A program made the translations under genes and the position numbers. A DNA stretch of 22,091 nucleotides, taken from JBBRSC01 sp038245795 (lineage in GTDB: Bacteria > Actinomycetota > Acidimicrobiia > Acidimicrobiales > Microtrichaceae). Below the pieces are notes generated by a model. That model did not search any database. It was not told the origin of the DNA and worked only from the letters and a program-made list of their open reading frames with translations. This document shows positions 1 through 7,354 of this stretch, piece after piece; position 1 is the first letter of the stretch, and each line of letters begins with the position of its first letter. Location: assembly GCA_038245795.1 (NCBI GenBank), contig JBBRSC010000019.1, forward strand, positions 1-22,091, given 5' to 3'.

Positions 1-1
1 C

Positions 2-1024
2 GAGACGGCGGTCGAACTGGTCGGCGCGACCTATGGCGCGCTGGGGGTCCTGAACACAACGGGCACCCGCCTCGAACGGTTTCTCACCGTGGGAATCGAC
101 GAGGAACAACAGCGGATGATCGGCTCGCTGCCCGAGGGTCACGGCATCCTTGGCCTCCTTGTCCTCGAACCGATCCCGGTGCGGCTTCCGAACCTGACCG
201 AACATCCCGACAGCTTCGGCTTCCCTCCGAATCATCCACCGATGACGTCGTTTCTCGGGGTGCCGATCTTCATTCGCGGTGAGGTGTACGGAAACCTGTA
301 CCTGACCGACAAGGTGGGCGGCGACTCCTTCACCGGAGCCGATGAGGAGCTGGCGATTGTGTTGGCGTCGGCGGCCGCCGTGGCGATCGATACCGCCCGA
401 TTGCATACCCGGGTTCGACAGGTCGACCTGATCGAGGAGCGCGAACGGATCGCCCGCGAACTTCACGACACGGTGATCCAACGATTGTTCGCGACGGGTC
501 TCTCACTCCAGGGCGCCGTACGACTCATCGAACGACCCGAAGCGGTCGCGCGGATCGAACAGGCCATCGACGATCTCGATGCCACCGTCCGCGAGATTCG
601 CACCACTATCTTCGAGCTCCAGATTCATCAGGGTCCCACTTACAGCCTTCGGAGGGACCTCATGGCAGTCGGCTCGGACCTTGCCGACGCCCTGGGTTTC
701 GAACCGTCGTTCCAATTCGAGGGACCGGTCGACACCCTGGTGCCGCCCGAGATCGCCATCCACGCGATCGCGGTGGTTCGCGAAGGGCTCGTCAACGTGG
801 CACGACACGCCGAGGCGCAGCGCGCCAGGGTGACGGTGGACGTTGAGGGGGGCCAGCTCGCGGTGTTCGTGACCGACAGCGGTCGCGGTCCCCAACCCTC
901 ACGTGCCGCCGGTCGGGGCCTGGACAACGTCACCAACCGCGCTGAAAAACTCGGCGGGACGGCAACGCTCGAGGCGTTGCCGGAGGGCGGTAGCCGTCTG
1001 GAATGGGTGGTCCCGCTTCCCTAG
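2..1024 (+). CDS. GAF-domain sensor histidine kinase, DevS/DosS-like (5' end outside window)
   Basis: This is the C-terminal part of a membrane-independent two-component sensor kinase. The reading frame is open from base 2, so the gene starts upstream of the window. The visible part begins inside a GAF domain (about bases 2-400), including the GFPPNHPPM and GEVYGNLYLTDK segments typical of DevS/DosS/DosT GAF domains. A short linker leads to a HisKA_3 dimerisation domain with the motif RELHDTVIQRL; the phospho-accepting His codon is 464-466. A HATPase_c domain follows: N-box around REGLVNVARHA, G1 box VTDSGRG, then GRGLDNV and RAEKLGG. In the family this type autophosphorylates and passes phosphate to a NarL/LuxR-class regulator; no such regulator is in view. 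The GAF lies directly against the kinase core. Whether it binds haem as in DevS cannot be decided here. It ends in TAG, overlapping the stop of the convergent NuoF-like gene. Confidence 0.9.
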   Translation, partial: ETAVELVGATYGALGVLNTTGTRLERFLTVGIDEEQQRMIGSLPEGHGILGLLVLEPIPVRLPNLTEHPDSFGFPPNHPPMTSFLGVPIFIRGEVYGNLYLTDKVGGDSFTGADEELAIVLASAAAVAIDTARLHTRVRQVDLIEERERIARELHDTVIQRLFATGLSLQGAVRLIERPEAVARIEQAIDDLDATVREIRTTIFELQIHQGPTYSLRRDLMAVGSDLADALGFEPSFQFEGPVDTLVPPEIAIHAIAVVREGLVNVARHAEAQRARVTVDVEGGQLAVFVTDSGRGPQPSRAAGRGLDNVTNRAEKLGGTATLEALPEGGSRLEWVVPLP

Positions 1025-2343
1025 CAATACACGACGATGCCATCCGCGGAGATGTCCTTGACGAGCGGAACGGGTTGCGGCTCGAAGCGGTCGCCACGGC
1101 CCTCCAGGTTGGCCGCAAAATCCTCTGGGAACGCCCTCATGATGCTGGAGACGATCTGCTGCTCTTCGGTGCCGAGGTAGCAACGATTGCCATCGGTCAC
1201 GGTCCTGAGCGACGCATTGATCCGCCCGAGGTGGACGTCGGTACCGCGGCCCTGTTCGATGTCCAGAAGTTGCTCGGTGATCGACGCGCAGCCCCGGGTA
1301 CATGAGGGGCATTGGCCACAAGATTCGCGGGCGAGAAACCCGCTCAGTGTGTGGGCCACGCTGACCATGTCGCGTCGATCGTCGTAGATCATGAAACCGG
1401 CAGCACCCAGCCCGGAGCCGACGGTTGCGAACGCTTCGTAGGTGAGCGGCGTGTCGAAGTGGTCGGCTCGCAGAACGGGGTTGGAGACACCGGACATGGC
1501 GGCCTTGAAGGTGTGCCCGACGAGTGGGCCGCCGCAGAGCGCGAGGACGTCGGAGAACGGGGTCCCCAGTTCGACTTCGTGGACACCGGGAGTCACCACG
1601 TCGCCGATGATCGTCGTGATGATGGTTCCCGGCGACCCGGGGGTACCCATGGTCCGGTACCAGTTGGCACCCTTCGCCAGGATGTGTGCGGCCGCGGCCA
1701 GCGTCTCGACATTGTTGACGAGGGTCGGATTGCTGACGCTCGGGGTGCCAGCTGCGTTGGCGCCCGGTTCCCATCCGATGGGGATGTTGGAGAACAGTCC
1801 GTGTTGCCAGGGCGGCAACACCCGCGGGAGGGCGTCGCGACCCTCGATGACCTCGAGGAGGGCCTTCTCCTCGCCGAACAGATAGTCGTCGGGACCTTCG
1901 ACGAGGGTGAAGGCGACACCATCGAGGAGGCCGGTCTCGGTGAACTCGATCAGTGCGGTACGGAGGCAGTCGACTTCGCGAGCGAACGACGCTTTGGTGG
2001 CAATGAAGACGGACTCGGCCCCGATCGCCAACGCCGCGATTGCCGCGCCCTCGATGATGCGGAACGGATCGCTCCGCATGATCGATCGGTCTTTGAAGGT
2101 TGCCGGTTCTCCCTCGGCACCGTTGGCCACGACGTAGCGACGCCCACCCTGTGCATCCCGGATCGATTCCCACTTCGAGCCCGTCGGGAACCCACCGCCA
2201 CCGCGACCGCGAAGGCCGGACGCGATGATCTCTTCGAGCGTGCCCTGCGGCCCGAATCGCCGGGCAATCGAGAGGCCCTCACCACCGCCAGCAGATTCGT
2301 ACGCCGACCACGACAGGAGTTCAGTGGACGGGAGAATCAGCAT
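1021..2343 (-). CDS. NuoF-like NADH-binding flavoprotein (complex I 51-kDa subunit family)
   Basis: The 440-residue protein matches the 51-kDa/NuoF family (also HoxF and formate dehydrogenase beta subunits) in length and motifs. The NADH/FMN-binding glycine-rich segment GLRGRGGGGFPTGSKW is at residues 43-58. GEEKALLEVIEGRDALPR (about 157-174) and VNNVETLAAAAHIL (209-222) are family signatures. The N3-type [4Fe-4S] ligands are C342, C345 and C348 (ESCGQCPSC) and C388, spaced CX2CX2CX39C as expected. It should oxidise NADH with FMN and pass electrons through one Fe-S cluster. No other nuo, hox or fdh gene lies nearby, so it is an orphan here and its partner (a NuoE-like thioredoxin-fold subunit or a formate dehydrogenase) must be elsewhere. 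The ATG start is preceded on the minus strand by GAGG four bases upstream. Its TAG stop shares CTAG with the convergent kinase gene. A true NuoF of complex I is possible but less likely given the missing operon. Confidence 0.88.
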   Translation of the reverse strand: MLILPSTELLSWSAYESAGGGEGLSIARRFGPQGTLEEIIASGLRGRGGGGFPTGSKWESIRDAQGGRRYVVANGAEGEPATFKDRSIMRSDPFRIIEGAAIAALAIGAESVFIATKASFAREVDCLRTALIEFTETGLLDGVAFTLVEGPDDYLFGEEKALLEVIEGRDALPRVLPPWQHGLFSNIPIGWEPGANAAGTPSVSNPTLVNNVETLAAAAHILAKGANWYRTMGTPGSPGTIITTIIGDVVTPGVHEVELGTPFSDVLALCGGPLVGHTFKAAMSGVSNPVLRADHFDTPLTYEAFATVGSGLGAAGFMIYDDRRDMVSVAHTLSGFLARESCGQCPSCTRGCASITEQLLDIEQGRGTDVHLGRINASLRTVTDGNRCYLGTEEQQIVSSIMRAFPEDFAANLEGRGDRFEPQPVPLVKDISADGIVVYC

Positions 2344-2447
2344 GTCGCCTCATGAGTACCCCCTATCCTCGAGTTTCAGTCAACTTGCGGGCGCAATTTT
2401 GTGAGCGCATGAGCAGACAGCGCGGATCTGGCCTCATAGGGTGGCCC

Positions 2448-2573
2448 ATGGCAAACACCTCAATCCCATCGGGTCCCGCAAAGAAGCCGGGCAAAACGCT
2501 CAAGGAAAAGAGAGCGGCCAAGCATGCGAAGCAGGATGCTCAGACCACCGCTCGCAAGGCGTGGGACAAGTAG
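2448..2573 (+). CDS. Small basic hypothetical protein, 41 aa
   Basis: A short open frame starts at the ATG at 2448 with AGGG (2438-2441) six bases upstream, a good ribosome-binding site. The product is 41 residues, rich in Lys and Ala, with a strongly basic middle (KKPGKTLKEKRAAKHAKQ). It has no membrane segment, no Cys and no recognisable catalytic motif. The frame also has an ATG at 2352, but that longer reading would begin only 8 bp from the divergent NuoF-like start, and its extra 32 residues show no good SD. Such small Lys/Ala-rich proteins are common in actinomycetes and may bind nucleic acid or ribosomes; that is only a guess. It is transcribed away from the NuoF-like gene, with about 100 bp between the starts. 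Confidence 0.6.
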   Translation: MANTSIPSGPAKKPGKTLKEKRAAKHAKQDAQTTARKAWDK

Positions 2574-2727
2574 TCACTTTCACCCTCGTCGAAGGGTTCA
2601 CGGAGCCCACTCCAGGTGACGGGGGCTGCCTGCAGAGTCCATGGGAACGAAGCTTGCGGTGTTGTTCTCCCACGAGCCAGCTTGAAGCGGTCTTGTAGGG
2701 TCTTTCTGTTCAACCAGGGAGATCACC

Positions 2728-3234
2728 ATGTCAGAACAACAACTTGCTGTCCTCGCATTCGACAATGCACTCAAGGCCCAAGAATTCTTCACAGCGGCGC
2801 TGCGCCTGAGCCAAGCAGGAAACCTCGTGATCTCCGACGCTGTCTTCGTGTCGAAAGATGTCGACGGTACGGCGACAGTCGTCGAGACCACCGACCCAGG
2901 ACCGGGCCGATCTGCGCTCACGACCGGAGCATGGGGCCTCCTCATCGGAGCGATCCTGGCGGTGCCGGTCGCTGGCTTGGTCATCGGGGCCACTACCGGG
3001 GCGATCACTGCAGCAATCGTCGACACCGGTGTGCCGGACGAGTTCGTCAATCATGTACGTCAGGTCATCCAGCCGGGCAAGACTGCGGTGGCCTTGCTCG
3101 TCAGCCACATCAACGCCGAGGCAGTTCAAGCAGAGCTCACGCGATTTGCTGGGGCCGAACTGATCACCGGGACGTTGGCTCCCGACGCCGTCGAACGGGT
3201 GCAGGCCGCGCTCGCCAACGGCACCGAGGTGTGA
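2728..3234 (+). CDS. DUF1269 family membrane-associated protein
   Basis: The 168-residue protein has the architecture of DUF1269. An N-terminal alpha/beta part (LAVLAFDNALKAQEF, then DAVFVSKDVDGTATV at about 38-52) is followed by a Gly/Ala-rich hydrophobic hairpin (about residues 67-98, GAWGLLIGAILAVPVAGLVIG and onward). A C-terminal alpha/beta part contains the PGKTAVALLV segment (about 116-125). The family is widespread and its function is not known; it is often thought of as a stress-related membrane or membrane-peripheral protein. The ATG is preceded by GGGAGATCACC, a good Shine-Dalgarno at normal spacing. The gene stands alone: about 150 bp without recognisable features precede it, and about 100 bp follow before the methyltransferase remnant on the other strand. 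Confidence 0.85.
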   Translation: MSEQQLAVLAFDNALKAQEFFTAALRLSQAGNLVISDAVFVSKDVDGTATVVETTDPGPGRSALTTGAWGLLIGAILAVPVAGLVIGATTGAITAAIVDTGVPDEFVNHVRQVIQPGKTAVALLVSHINAEAVQAELTRFAGAELITGTLAPDAVERVQAALANGTEV

Positions 3235-3333
3235 TTGTGGCAACTGCCCTGGCGATCCACTGTTGATGGAGTTGGTGGTCGACTTCGTGCCGCCCAAGCG
3301 CTGACCCGGGTCGGTCATCGACGGTCGCCGAGG

Positions 3334-3980
3334 TCAGTCAGCCACACGCCACCAAGCGCCGGTCCAGTCCACCGTCTCGATCGGGGAGCTCATCCCGTGG
3401 TCTCGTCGATCACGAAACCGCCGGGCGCCATCTTCGGCATCAGGTGCACCAACGCGTCCATCGTTGATTCGTAGAGGTCGCCGTCGAGCGAGCGACCGCG
3501 AGTCGGTCGATTGGCGCGATCGGCAAGGTGTCAGAAAACCAGCCTTCGAGGAGCCGTACCTGGTCATCCCACAATCCGTACCGCTCGAAGTTGGCCTGCA
3601 CGGTCGCCGCGTCGACCTTGAGGATGTCGACGTGAGACCAGTCGAGCCCAGCATCGGCGGGGTAGATGGCAGCGTCGGGCACCGGAAGGCCCTCGAAACT
3701 GTCGGCCACCCAGACCGTCCGCGTCGCGTCGCTCTGCGCGGCGAGCACGGCGCGCATCATGATCGTGACCCCGCCGCGCCAGACGCGATCCGAGGGTCCG
3801 GAGTTGTTCGCGCATGGCGCTCGGATCATCGGGCCACTGTCGAAGATCGGCATCCCACCACTCCTGATCCATGAAGAGCTCGCGGGTGAGGCAGCCACCG
3901 ATGAGATCGAGGTAGCGAGTTGCGGCCGTGGCGTCGTTGTTGTTGTTGTTGGTGTCGAGGGTGCTGGTCGCTGGAATCAC
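3334..3980 (-). pseudogene. Degraded TylF/MycF-family O-methyltransferase
   Basis: Pieces of one TylF-type (macrocin O-methyltransferase family) SAM-dependent enzyme are spread over several minus-strand frames. Segment 1, from 3980, reads ATRYLDLIGGCLTRELF, the usual N-terminal signature. Segment 2, in another frame, reads VWRGGVTIMMRAVLAAQ, TVWVADSFEGLPVPD, ANFERYGLWDDQVRLLEGW and PIDRLAV. One base is then missing near 3500, and a third frame reads LDGDLYESTMDALVHLMPK and GGFVID before a stop near 3391. A last segment reads SSPIETVDWTGAWWRVAD to 3334. Between segments 1 and 2 the part that normally carries SAM motif I (IETGVWRGG) is mostly gone, about 35 codons by my reckoning. A second stretch is lost before the last segment. 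With at least two internal deletions and several frameshifts this is not a sequencing slip. An upstream out-of-frame stretch (about 4000-4116, LHEQLQKATELYRRAV) may be its original N-terminus. TylF relatives methylate sugars in macrolide and polysaccharide pathways. Confidence 0.85.
3936..3950. repeat. (GTT)5 trinucleotide run
   Basis: Five GTT units sit near the start of the methyltransferase remnant, where the minus strand reads them as five consecutive Asn codons. Such slippage-prone runs can change length without breaking the frame. Here it lies close to where the reading appears to change frame between an upstream segment and the TylF signature. Confidence 0.7.
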
Positions 3981-4141
3981 AGGCCGGGACTCTCGGGGCG
4001 GAATTGGTTGTCACAGCGCGCCGGTAGAGTTCGGTTGCCTTCTGTAACTGCTCGTGCAGAACGCGATTGGAATGACCGTTGGTCACCTCTCCGGAGTCGG
4101 CGGTTGTCCGCTCCACTACTCACGTTCGAGGACGAGCTCAC

Positions 4142-4981
4142 ATGACACATCGCGACAGCAACGACCGCAACAACACCGGCGGCGATCAGGCCGAGATCGG
4201 CGACAAACGACTGGCGACCGTCCGCGCCCTGCTGGCGAAGGCCGAGGCCACGCAGTTTCCCGAAGAGGCCGAGGCGTTCGTCGCTAAAGCGACGGAGCTG
4301 ATGAGCCGCTATGCCATCGACGAAGCGACACTTTGGGCGGCGGATGGGCGCGAACAGACTCCATCGGAACGTCGGATTGTGGTGGCGCGGCCGTACACCG
4401 CTCAGAAGGGTCTGTTGGTGCACCAAGTCGGCCGGGTGTTCGGGTGCCGAACCGTCCGCCTCGGTTCCGTACCGGGCGCCACCACCGAGACGGTGCACGT
4501 CTTCGGTTTCGAATCCGATCTCGTGCTGGTCGAAACGTTGGTCACGTCGCTCCTGGTGCAGATGATCACCGCCATGTCAGCGCACGAATCCGGCCTTGGG
4601 CGCGTGGGCTCTACCGGCGCCGACACGGCCGGCTGGCGTCGCAGCTTCATCATGGGATTCATCGACCGAGTTGGCACCCGACTCCAGGACGAACATCACC
4701 GCGCCATCCGCAAGGAGACTGCCGACTCGCGGTCTCGGCAATCCGGCGCAGGAACGGCGGGTACGCCGTCGCCGTCGTTGTCGCCGTGTTTGTCGATTGT
4801 GCTGGCCGACCGCGAGCGAGATGTTGAACAAGCCATGCGGCGCGAATATCCGCACATCCGGAGCGCGTCGGTCGGGTCGGGGTCGTCGTCGTCGGGCCGC
4901 CGAGCTGGCCAAGATGCTGGTTCACGGGCCGATATCGGTGGACGGGCCGTGGGTGGGCGTCGGGCGTTGGCCGGCGGGTGA
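4142..4981 (+). CDS. DUF2786 domain protein
   Basis: The 279-residue protein opens with a DUF2786 domain at about residues 21-64 (KRLATVRALLAKAEATQFP, EEAEAFVAKATELMSRYAID). This domain occurs in actinobacterial and phage proteins of unknown function. The middle part (YTAQKGLLVHQVGRVFGCR, VHVFGFESDLVLVETLVTSLL, GWRRSFIMGFIDRVGTRL) is the usual continuation in actinobacteria. The Gly/Ser/Arg-rich end (GRRAGQDAGSRADIGG) also resembles relatives, so the gene looks intact. I chose the ATG at 4142 because GAGG lies at normal distance upstream; an in-frame ATG at 4079 would add 21 unconserved residues. The stop overlaps the GTG start of the next gene as GTGA (4978-4981), which indicates translational coupling. 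The pair with a TIGR04338-type metallohydrolase is a recurring actinobacterial arrangement, so the two proteins probably act together. The biochemical role is unknown. Confidence 0.85.
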   Translation: MTHRDSNDRNNTGGDQAEIGDKRLATVRALLAKAEATQFPEEAEAFVAKATELMSRYAIDEATLWAADGREQTPSERRIVVARPYTAQKGLLVHQVGRVFGCRTVRLGSVPGATTETVHVFGFESDLVLVETLVTSLLVQMITAMSAHESGLGRVGSTGADTAGWRRSFIMGFIDRVGTRLQDEHHRAIRKETADSRSRQSGAGTAGTPSPSLSPCLSIVLADRERDVEQAMRREYPHIRSASVGSGSSSSGRRAGQDAGSRADIGGRAVGGRRALAGG

Positions 4982-5463
4982 CCCTCAGCGGCAATACCGA
5001 TCATCCGCAACGCGAGGCGGCAGATCCGCAACGCGAGGCGGTCTACCGCGCCGAGGACGAGGTGGAAGATGCCTGTCGGCGTTTCATTCGATGGACCGAA
5101 CTCGAAGGGTTCGTGAATGACGTCGTGGCGGGAGAGTTCTGGATGTCGGAGCTGCCCCGCCGATGGCGTCGCCCGACTCCGCCTCGAGTTCATGTGGTGC
5201 GACGCTCGTCCAGCGCCACGGCATCTCTCGCAGAGCGAGATCGGCCCGTGATCCATATCCGCTCGGGTCACTGGTCGGCGTTGGTGGTGCTCCACGAATT
5301 GGCTCACCTGATCGTGCGAGACGGCGACGCTCACGGGCCGACGTTCGCCGGGGTCGAAGTCGATCTCATTCGTTGGCACGTCTCGTTTGCCGCCGCCACC
5401 GAGCTCAGCGATGCGTTCGCGCGCCACGGCGTGGAGGTGGCGGAACCGTCAGCGGCGCGTTGA
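4978..5463 (+). CDS. TIGR04338-family putative zinc metallohydrolase
   Basis: The 161-residue protein carries a zincin signature: HELAH at residues 106-110, with H119 (DAHGP) nine residues after the second motif histidine as a likely third ligand. Glu107 would be the catalytic base. Upstream segments (VVAGEFWMSELPRRW, PVIHIRSGHWSALVVLHE) and downstream FAGVEVDLIRWHVS fit the TIGR04338 putative metallohydrolase family. There is no signal peptide or membrane segment, so it should act in the cytoplasm; the substrate is unknown. Translation starts at GTG 4978, overlapping the DUF2786 stop by four bases. Near the N-terminus a 21-bp tandem duplication (5003-5044) encodes PQREAAD followed by PQREAVY. 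The last 15 bp overlap the convergent CoA-transferase gene. Assignment to the family is confident; proteolytic activity is an inference from the motif. Confidence 0.85.
   Translation: MTLSGNTDHPQREAADPQREAVYRAEDEVEDACRRFIRWTELEGFVNDVVAGEFWMSELPRRWRRPTPPRVHVVRRSSSATASLAERDRPVIHIRSGHWSALVVLHELAHLIVRDGDAHGPTFAGVEVDLIRWHVSFAAATELSDAFARHGVEVAEPSAAR
5003..5044. repeat. 21-bp tandem duplication inside a coding region
   Basis: Two adjacent 21-bp units (5003-5023 and 5024-5044) share their first 18 bases (atccgcaacgcgaggcgg). They add seven residues in frame near the N-terminus of the metallohydrolase, outside its conserved core. Confidence 0.85.
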
Positions 5464-6777
5464 GACGGTGGCCCGGAGTTCGTCGCGAAACTTGGGATGC
5501 GCAATTTCGGCCAACGCTGCCGCTCGCTCGCGGGTCGTTCGCCCCCGAAGCTCGGCCACCCCGTACTCGGTGATGACGACGTCGACCTGATGTCGCGGCG
5601 TCGTGACGATGGCGCCCGTACGCAGATTCGCCGTCACGCGCGAGACGAGTTCGCCGTTCACGGTGGACGTCGACGGCATGCAGATCAGCGAGCGGTCATC
5701 TCGCTCGCGACCTCCACCTGACACGAAGTCCTCATGGCCACCAATGCCACTCCACTGGATCCCGCCGATGGTGTCAGCCACGACTTGGCCGCTCATGTCG
5801 ACCTCGATAGCGCCGTTGATCGTCACCATGTTGCGATTCGCGGCGATCGTCAACGGGTTGTTGACCACATCAACGGGCACGAACGCCACGCCGGCTTCGT
5901 CGTTGAGCCATTCGTACAGTTCAGTCGTCCCCGCAGCGAAGGTGGTGATGGAGACGTCTGGGAAGATGCCCTTCTGGAGGTTCGTCACTTTGTCCGCCTG
6001 ATGAAGTCGCATCAGGCCGGTGGTGAACATTTCTGAGTGCACGCCGTAGTCGCCGCCATCGCCAACTGCGAGAACCGATGCGACGGCGGTTGGAATGGAA
6101 CCGAAGCCGGTCTGCAATGTGGATCCGTCGTGAATGAACCGTTGCGCTGCCGAAGCAATGGCTGCCTCGATCTCGCCGGAGATCGGGTCGGCCAATTCGA
6201 CCGGATGGCGGTCGGATCGAATCACGACGTCGACGTCGTCGAGATGCAATCGGTGGCGATGCTCCGCGCCCAACCCGTACGTCCTCGGATAGTGGGGGCT
6301 GATCTCGACGATCACTACTCGATCGGCATCGGCTGCCGCGTCGGCCAAAGCAGCGGTAGTCGAGCCAGCGTGACAACTCAGTGAGATGAAGCCCTCAGCG
6401 TCGGGCTCGGCGCCAACAGTGCACATGACCCGTGGTCGACGTTCGTCGAGGATCGGCGCCCACCTGCGGTAATCGGCTGGTATGAACTCGATGTGCGCTC
6501 CGGCGTCGCGATAGATGCGCTCGGCGGGGCCGTAGAAGGTGGACAGCGTGCGAACACCGGCTCGGGTCGGGAGGTCATAGAAGTCCACCAACATGGCGCA
6601 CAGGACGTCGAGATGTTCCCAGTCCGTTCGCGTTCCCAGCGCATGGAGGAACTCAATGGGTTGGCCGGGACCCAGCGGTACGCCAATAGCGTCGACAGGG
6701 CGGAGCAGCGCCGCCGCTTCGATTGCGGTCATCTCGGTCGCCACGTCGACACAATACGTCGAAGCTGCGCAGCCCAT
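5449..6777 (-). CDS. Acetyl-CoA hydrolase/transferase family protein (CoA-transferase)
   Basis: The 442-residue product is a full-length member of the acetyl-CoA hydrolase/4-hydroxybutyrate CoA-transferase family. Visible signatures are GVPLGPGQP (about residues 32-40), TLQTGFGSIPTAV (220-232), GVHSEMFTTGLM (245-256) with Glu249 as the expected CoA-thioester-forming nucleophile, and QWSGIGGHEDFVSGG (341-355). The C-terminal VVITEYGVAELRGRT is also typical. It should move CoA between small carboxylates in the cytoplasm; the acyl group cannot be predicted. The start is uncertain. The ATG at 6777 has a GGGGG run touching the start codon, and lies only 31 bp from the divergent YceI-like start. 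An in-frame ATG at 6732 (residue 16, MTAIEAAALLRP) begins where family similarity begins and would leave room for promoters. The 3' end overlaps the convergent metallohydrolase by 15 bp. Confidence 0.9.
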   Translation of the reverse strand: MGCAASTYCVDVATEMTAIEAAALLRPVDAIGVPLGPGQPIEFLHALGTRTDWEHLDVLCAMLVDFYDLPTRAGVRTLSTFYGPAERIYRDAGAHIEFIPADYRRWAPILDERRPRVMCTVGAEPDAEGFISLSCHAGSTTAALADAAADADRVVIVEISPHYPRTYGLGAEHRHRLHLDDVDVVIRSDRHPVELADPISGEIEAAIASAAQRFIHDGSTLQTGFGSIPTAVASVLAVGDGGDYGVHSEMFTTGLMRLHQADKVTNLQKGIFPDVSITTFAAGTTELYEWLNDEAGVAFVPVDVVNNPLTIAANRNMVTINGAIEVDMSGQVVADTIGGIQWSGIGGHEDFVSGGGRERDDRSLICMPSTSTVNGELVSRVTANLRTGAIVTTPRHQVDVVITEYGVAELRGRTTRERAAALAEIAHPKFRDELRATVSTRR

Positions 6778-6808
6778 CCCCCTGACAGGAATGTGTCACG
6801 CTGGCGGC

Positions 6809-7300
6809 ATGGCGTTGTACGAAATCGACCCCGAGCGGACCACGTTCGAAGTGCGGGTGCGGCCGGGCCTGCCCATGCCGGTGGCTCGCGTCACTGGCCT
6901 GACGGGATCGTTCGAGGTGACCCTCGATGATGAGGGTGAGGTGGACCTTCGCCATCCGATCGTCGGGAACTTCGCGATGCAGATGGATGACCTCAACATG
7001 GGCAATCCGGTGATGACGATGGCGGCCAAGCGGTTCCTCGCAGGTGACGATGGCCTTGCCATCACCGGTGGCATCGACGGTATCGAGCCGCACCCCGCCG
7101 GGTATCAGCTCGGCATGACCATGACGTTTCGTGGCGGCACACATCGGATGGATGCGGTGGGTGCGATGGATCGGGTAGGGGAGGAGATGCTCGTCACGGG
7201 CCGAACCCGGGTGAACCCTCGGGACATCGGCGTGAGGCTCCCCCCGATGGTGAAGTTGGCGATGATCGCGGATTGGAAGATCGCGCTGACGCCAACGTGA
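6809..7300 (+). CDS. YceI-like domain protein
   Basis: The 163-residue protein opens with YEIDPERTTFEVRVRPG and ends with a lipocalin-like strand (MIADWKIALTPT), matching the YceI-like beta-barrel family. Members with known structure bind isoprenoid-type lipids or quinones. The pattern of alternating strands (GSFEVTLDDEGEVDL, GYQLGMTMTFRGGTHRMDAV, MLVTGRTRVNPRDIGV) fits that fold. There is no signal peptide, so this copy is probably cytoplasmic, unlike classical periplasmic YceI. The start is taken at ATG 6809. An in-frame ATG at 6791 sits directly on an AGGA and would add six residues. It is transcribed divergently from the CoA-transferase, with little space for separate promoters. Family assignment is fairly sure; the ligand is unknown. 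Confidence 0.75.
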   Translation: MALYEIDPERTTFEVRVRPGLPMPVARVTGLTGSFEVTLDDEGEVDLRHPIVGNFAMQMDDLNMGNPVMTMAAKRFLAGDDGLAITGGIDGIEPHPAGYQLGMTMTFRGGTHRMDAVGAMDRVGEEMLVTGRTRVNPRDIGVRLPPMVKLAMIADWKIALTPT

Positions 7301-7354
7301 TGACCCGCAGCCGGTTCCTGTCGAAGGGGACCAAGACTCGGCAATGCCCGACGG

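Noticed and set aside
899..2173. 424-codon minus-strand frame overlapping the NuoF-like gene and kinase end
   Set aside because: It is Arg-rich and motif-free, and it is an alternative frame of the clearly coding NuoF-like gene.
1312..2355. 347-codon plus-strand frame opposite the NuoF-like gene
   Set aside because: It is the antisense of a gene with a full set of cofactor motifs and has no own domain.
2574..2727. tRNA or small RNA in the gap before the DUF1269 gene
   Set aside because: A GGTTCAC stretch recalls a T-arm, but no cloverleaf can be built around it. Nothing else is recognised there.
7313..7332. Terminator hairpin between the YceI-like gene and ileS
   Set aside because: A 6-bp stem with one wobble pair and an 8-nt loop can be drawn, but there is no T-run on either side.
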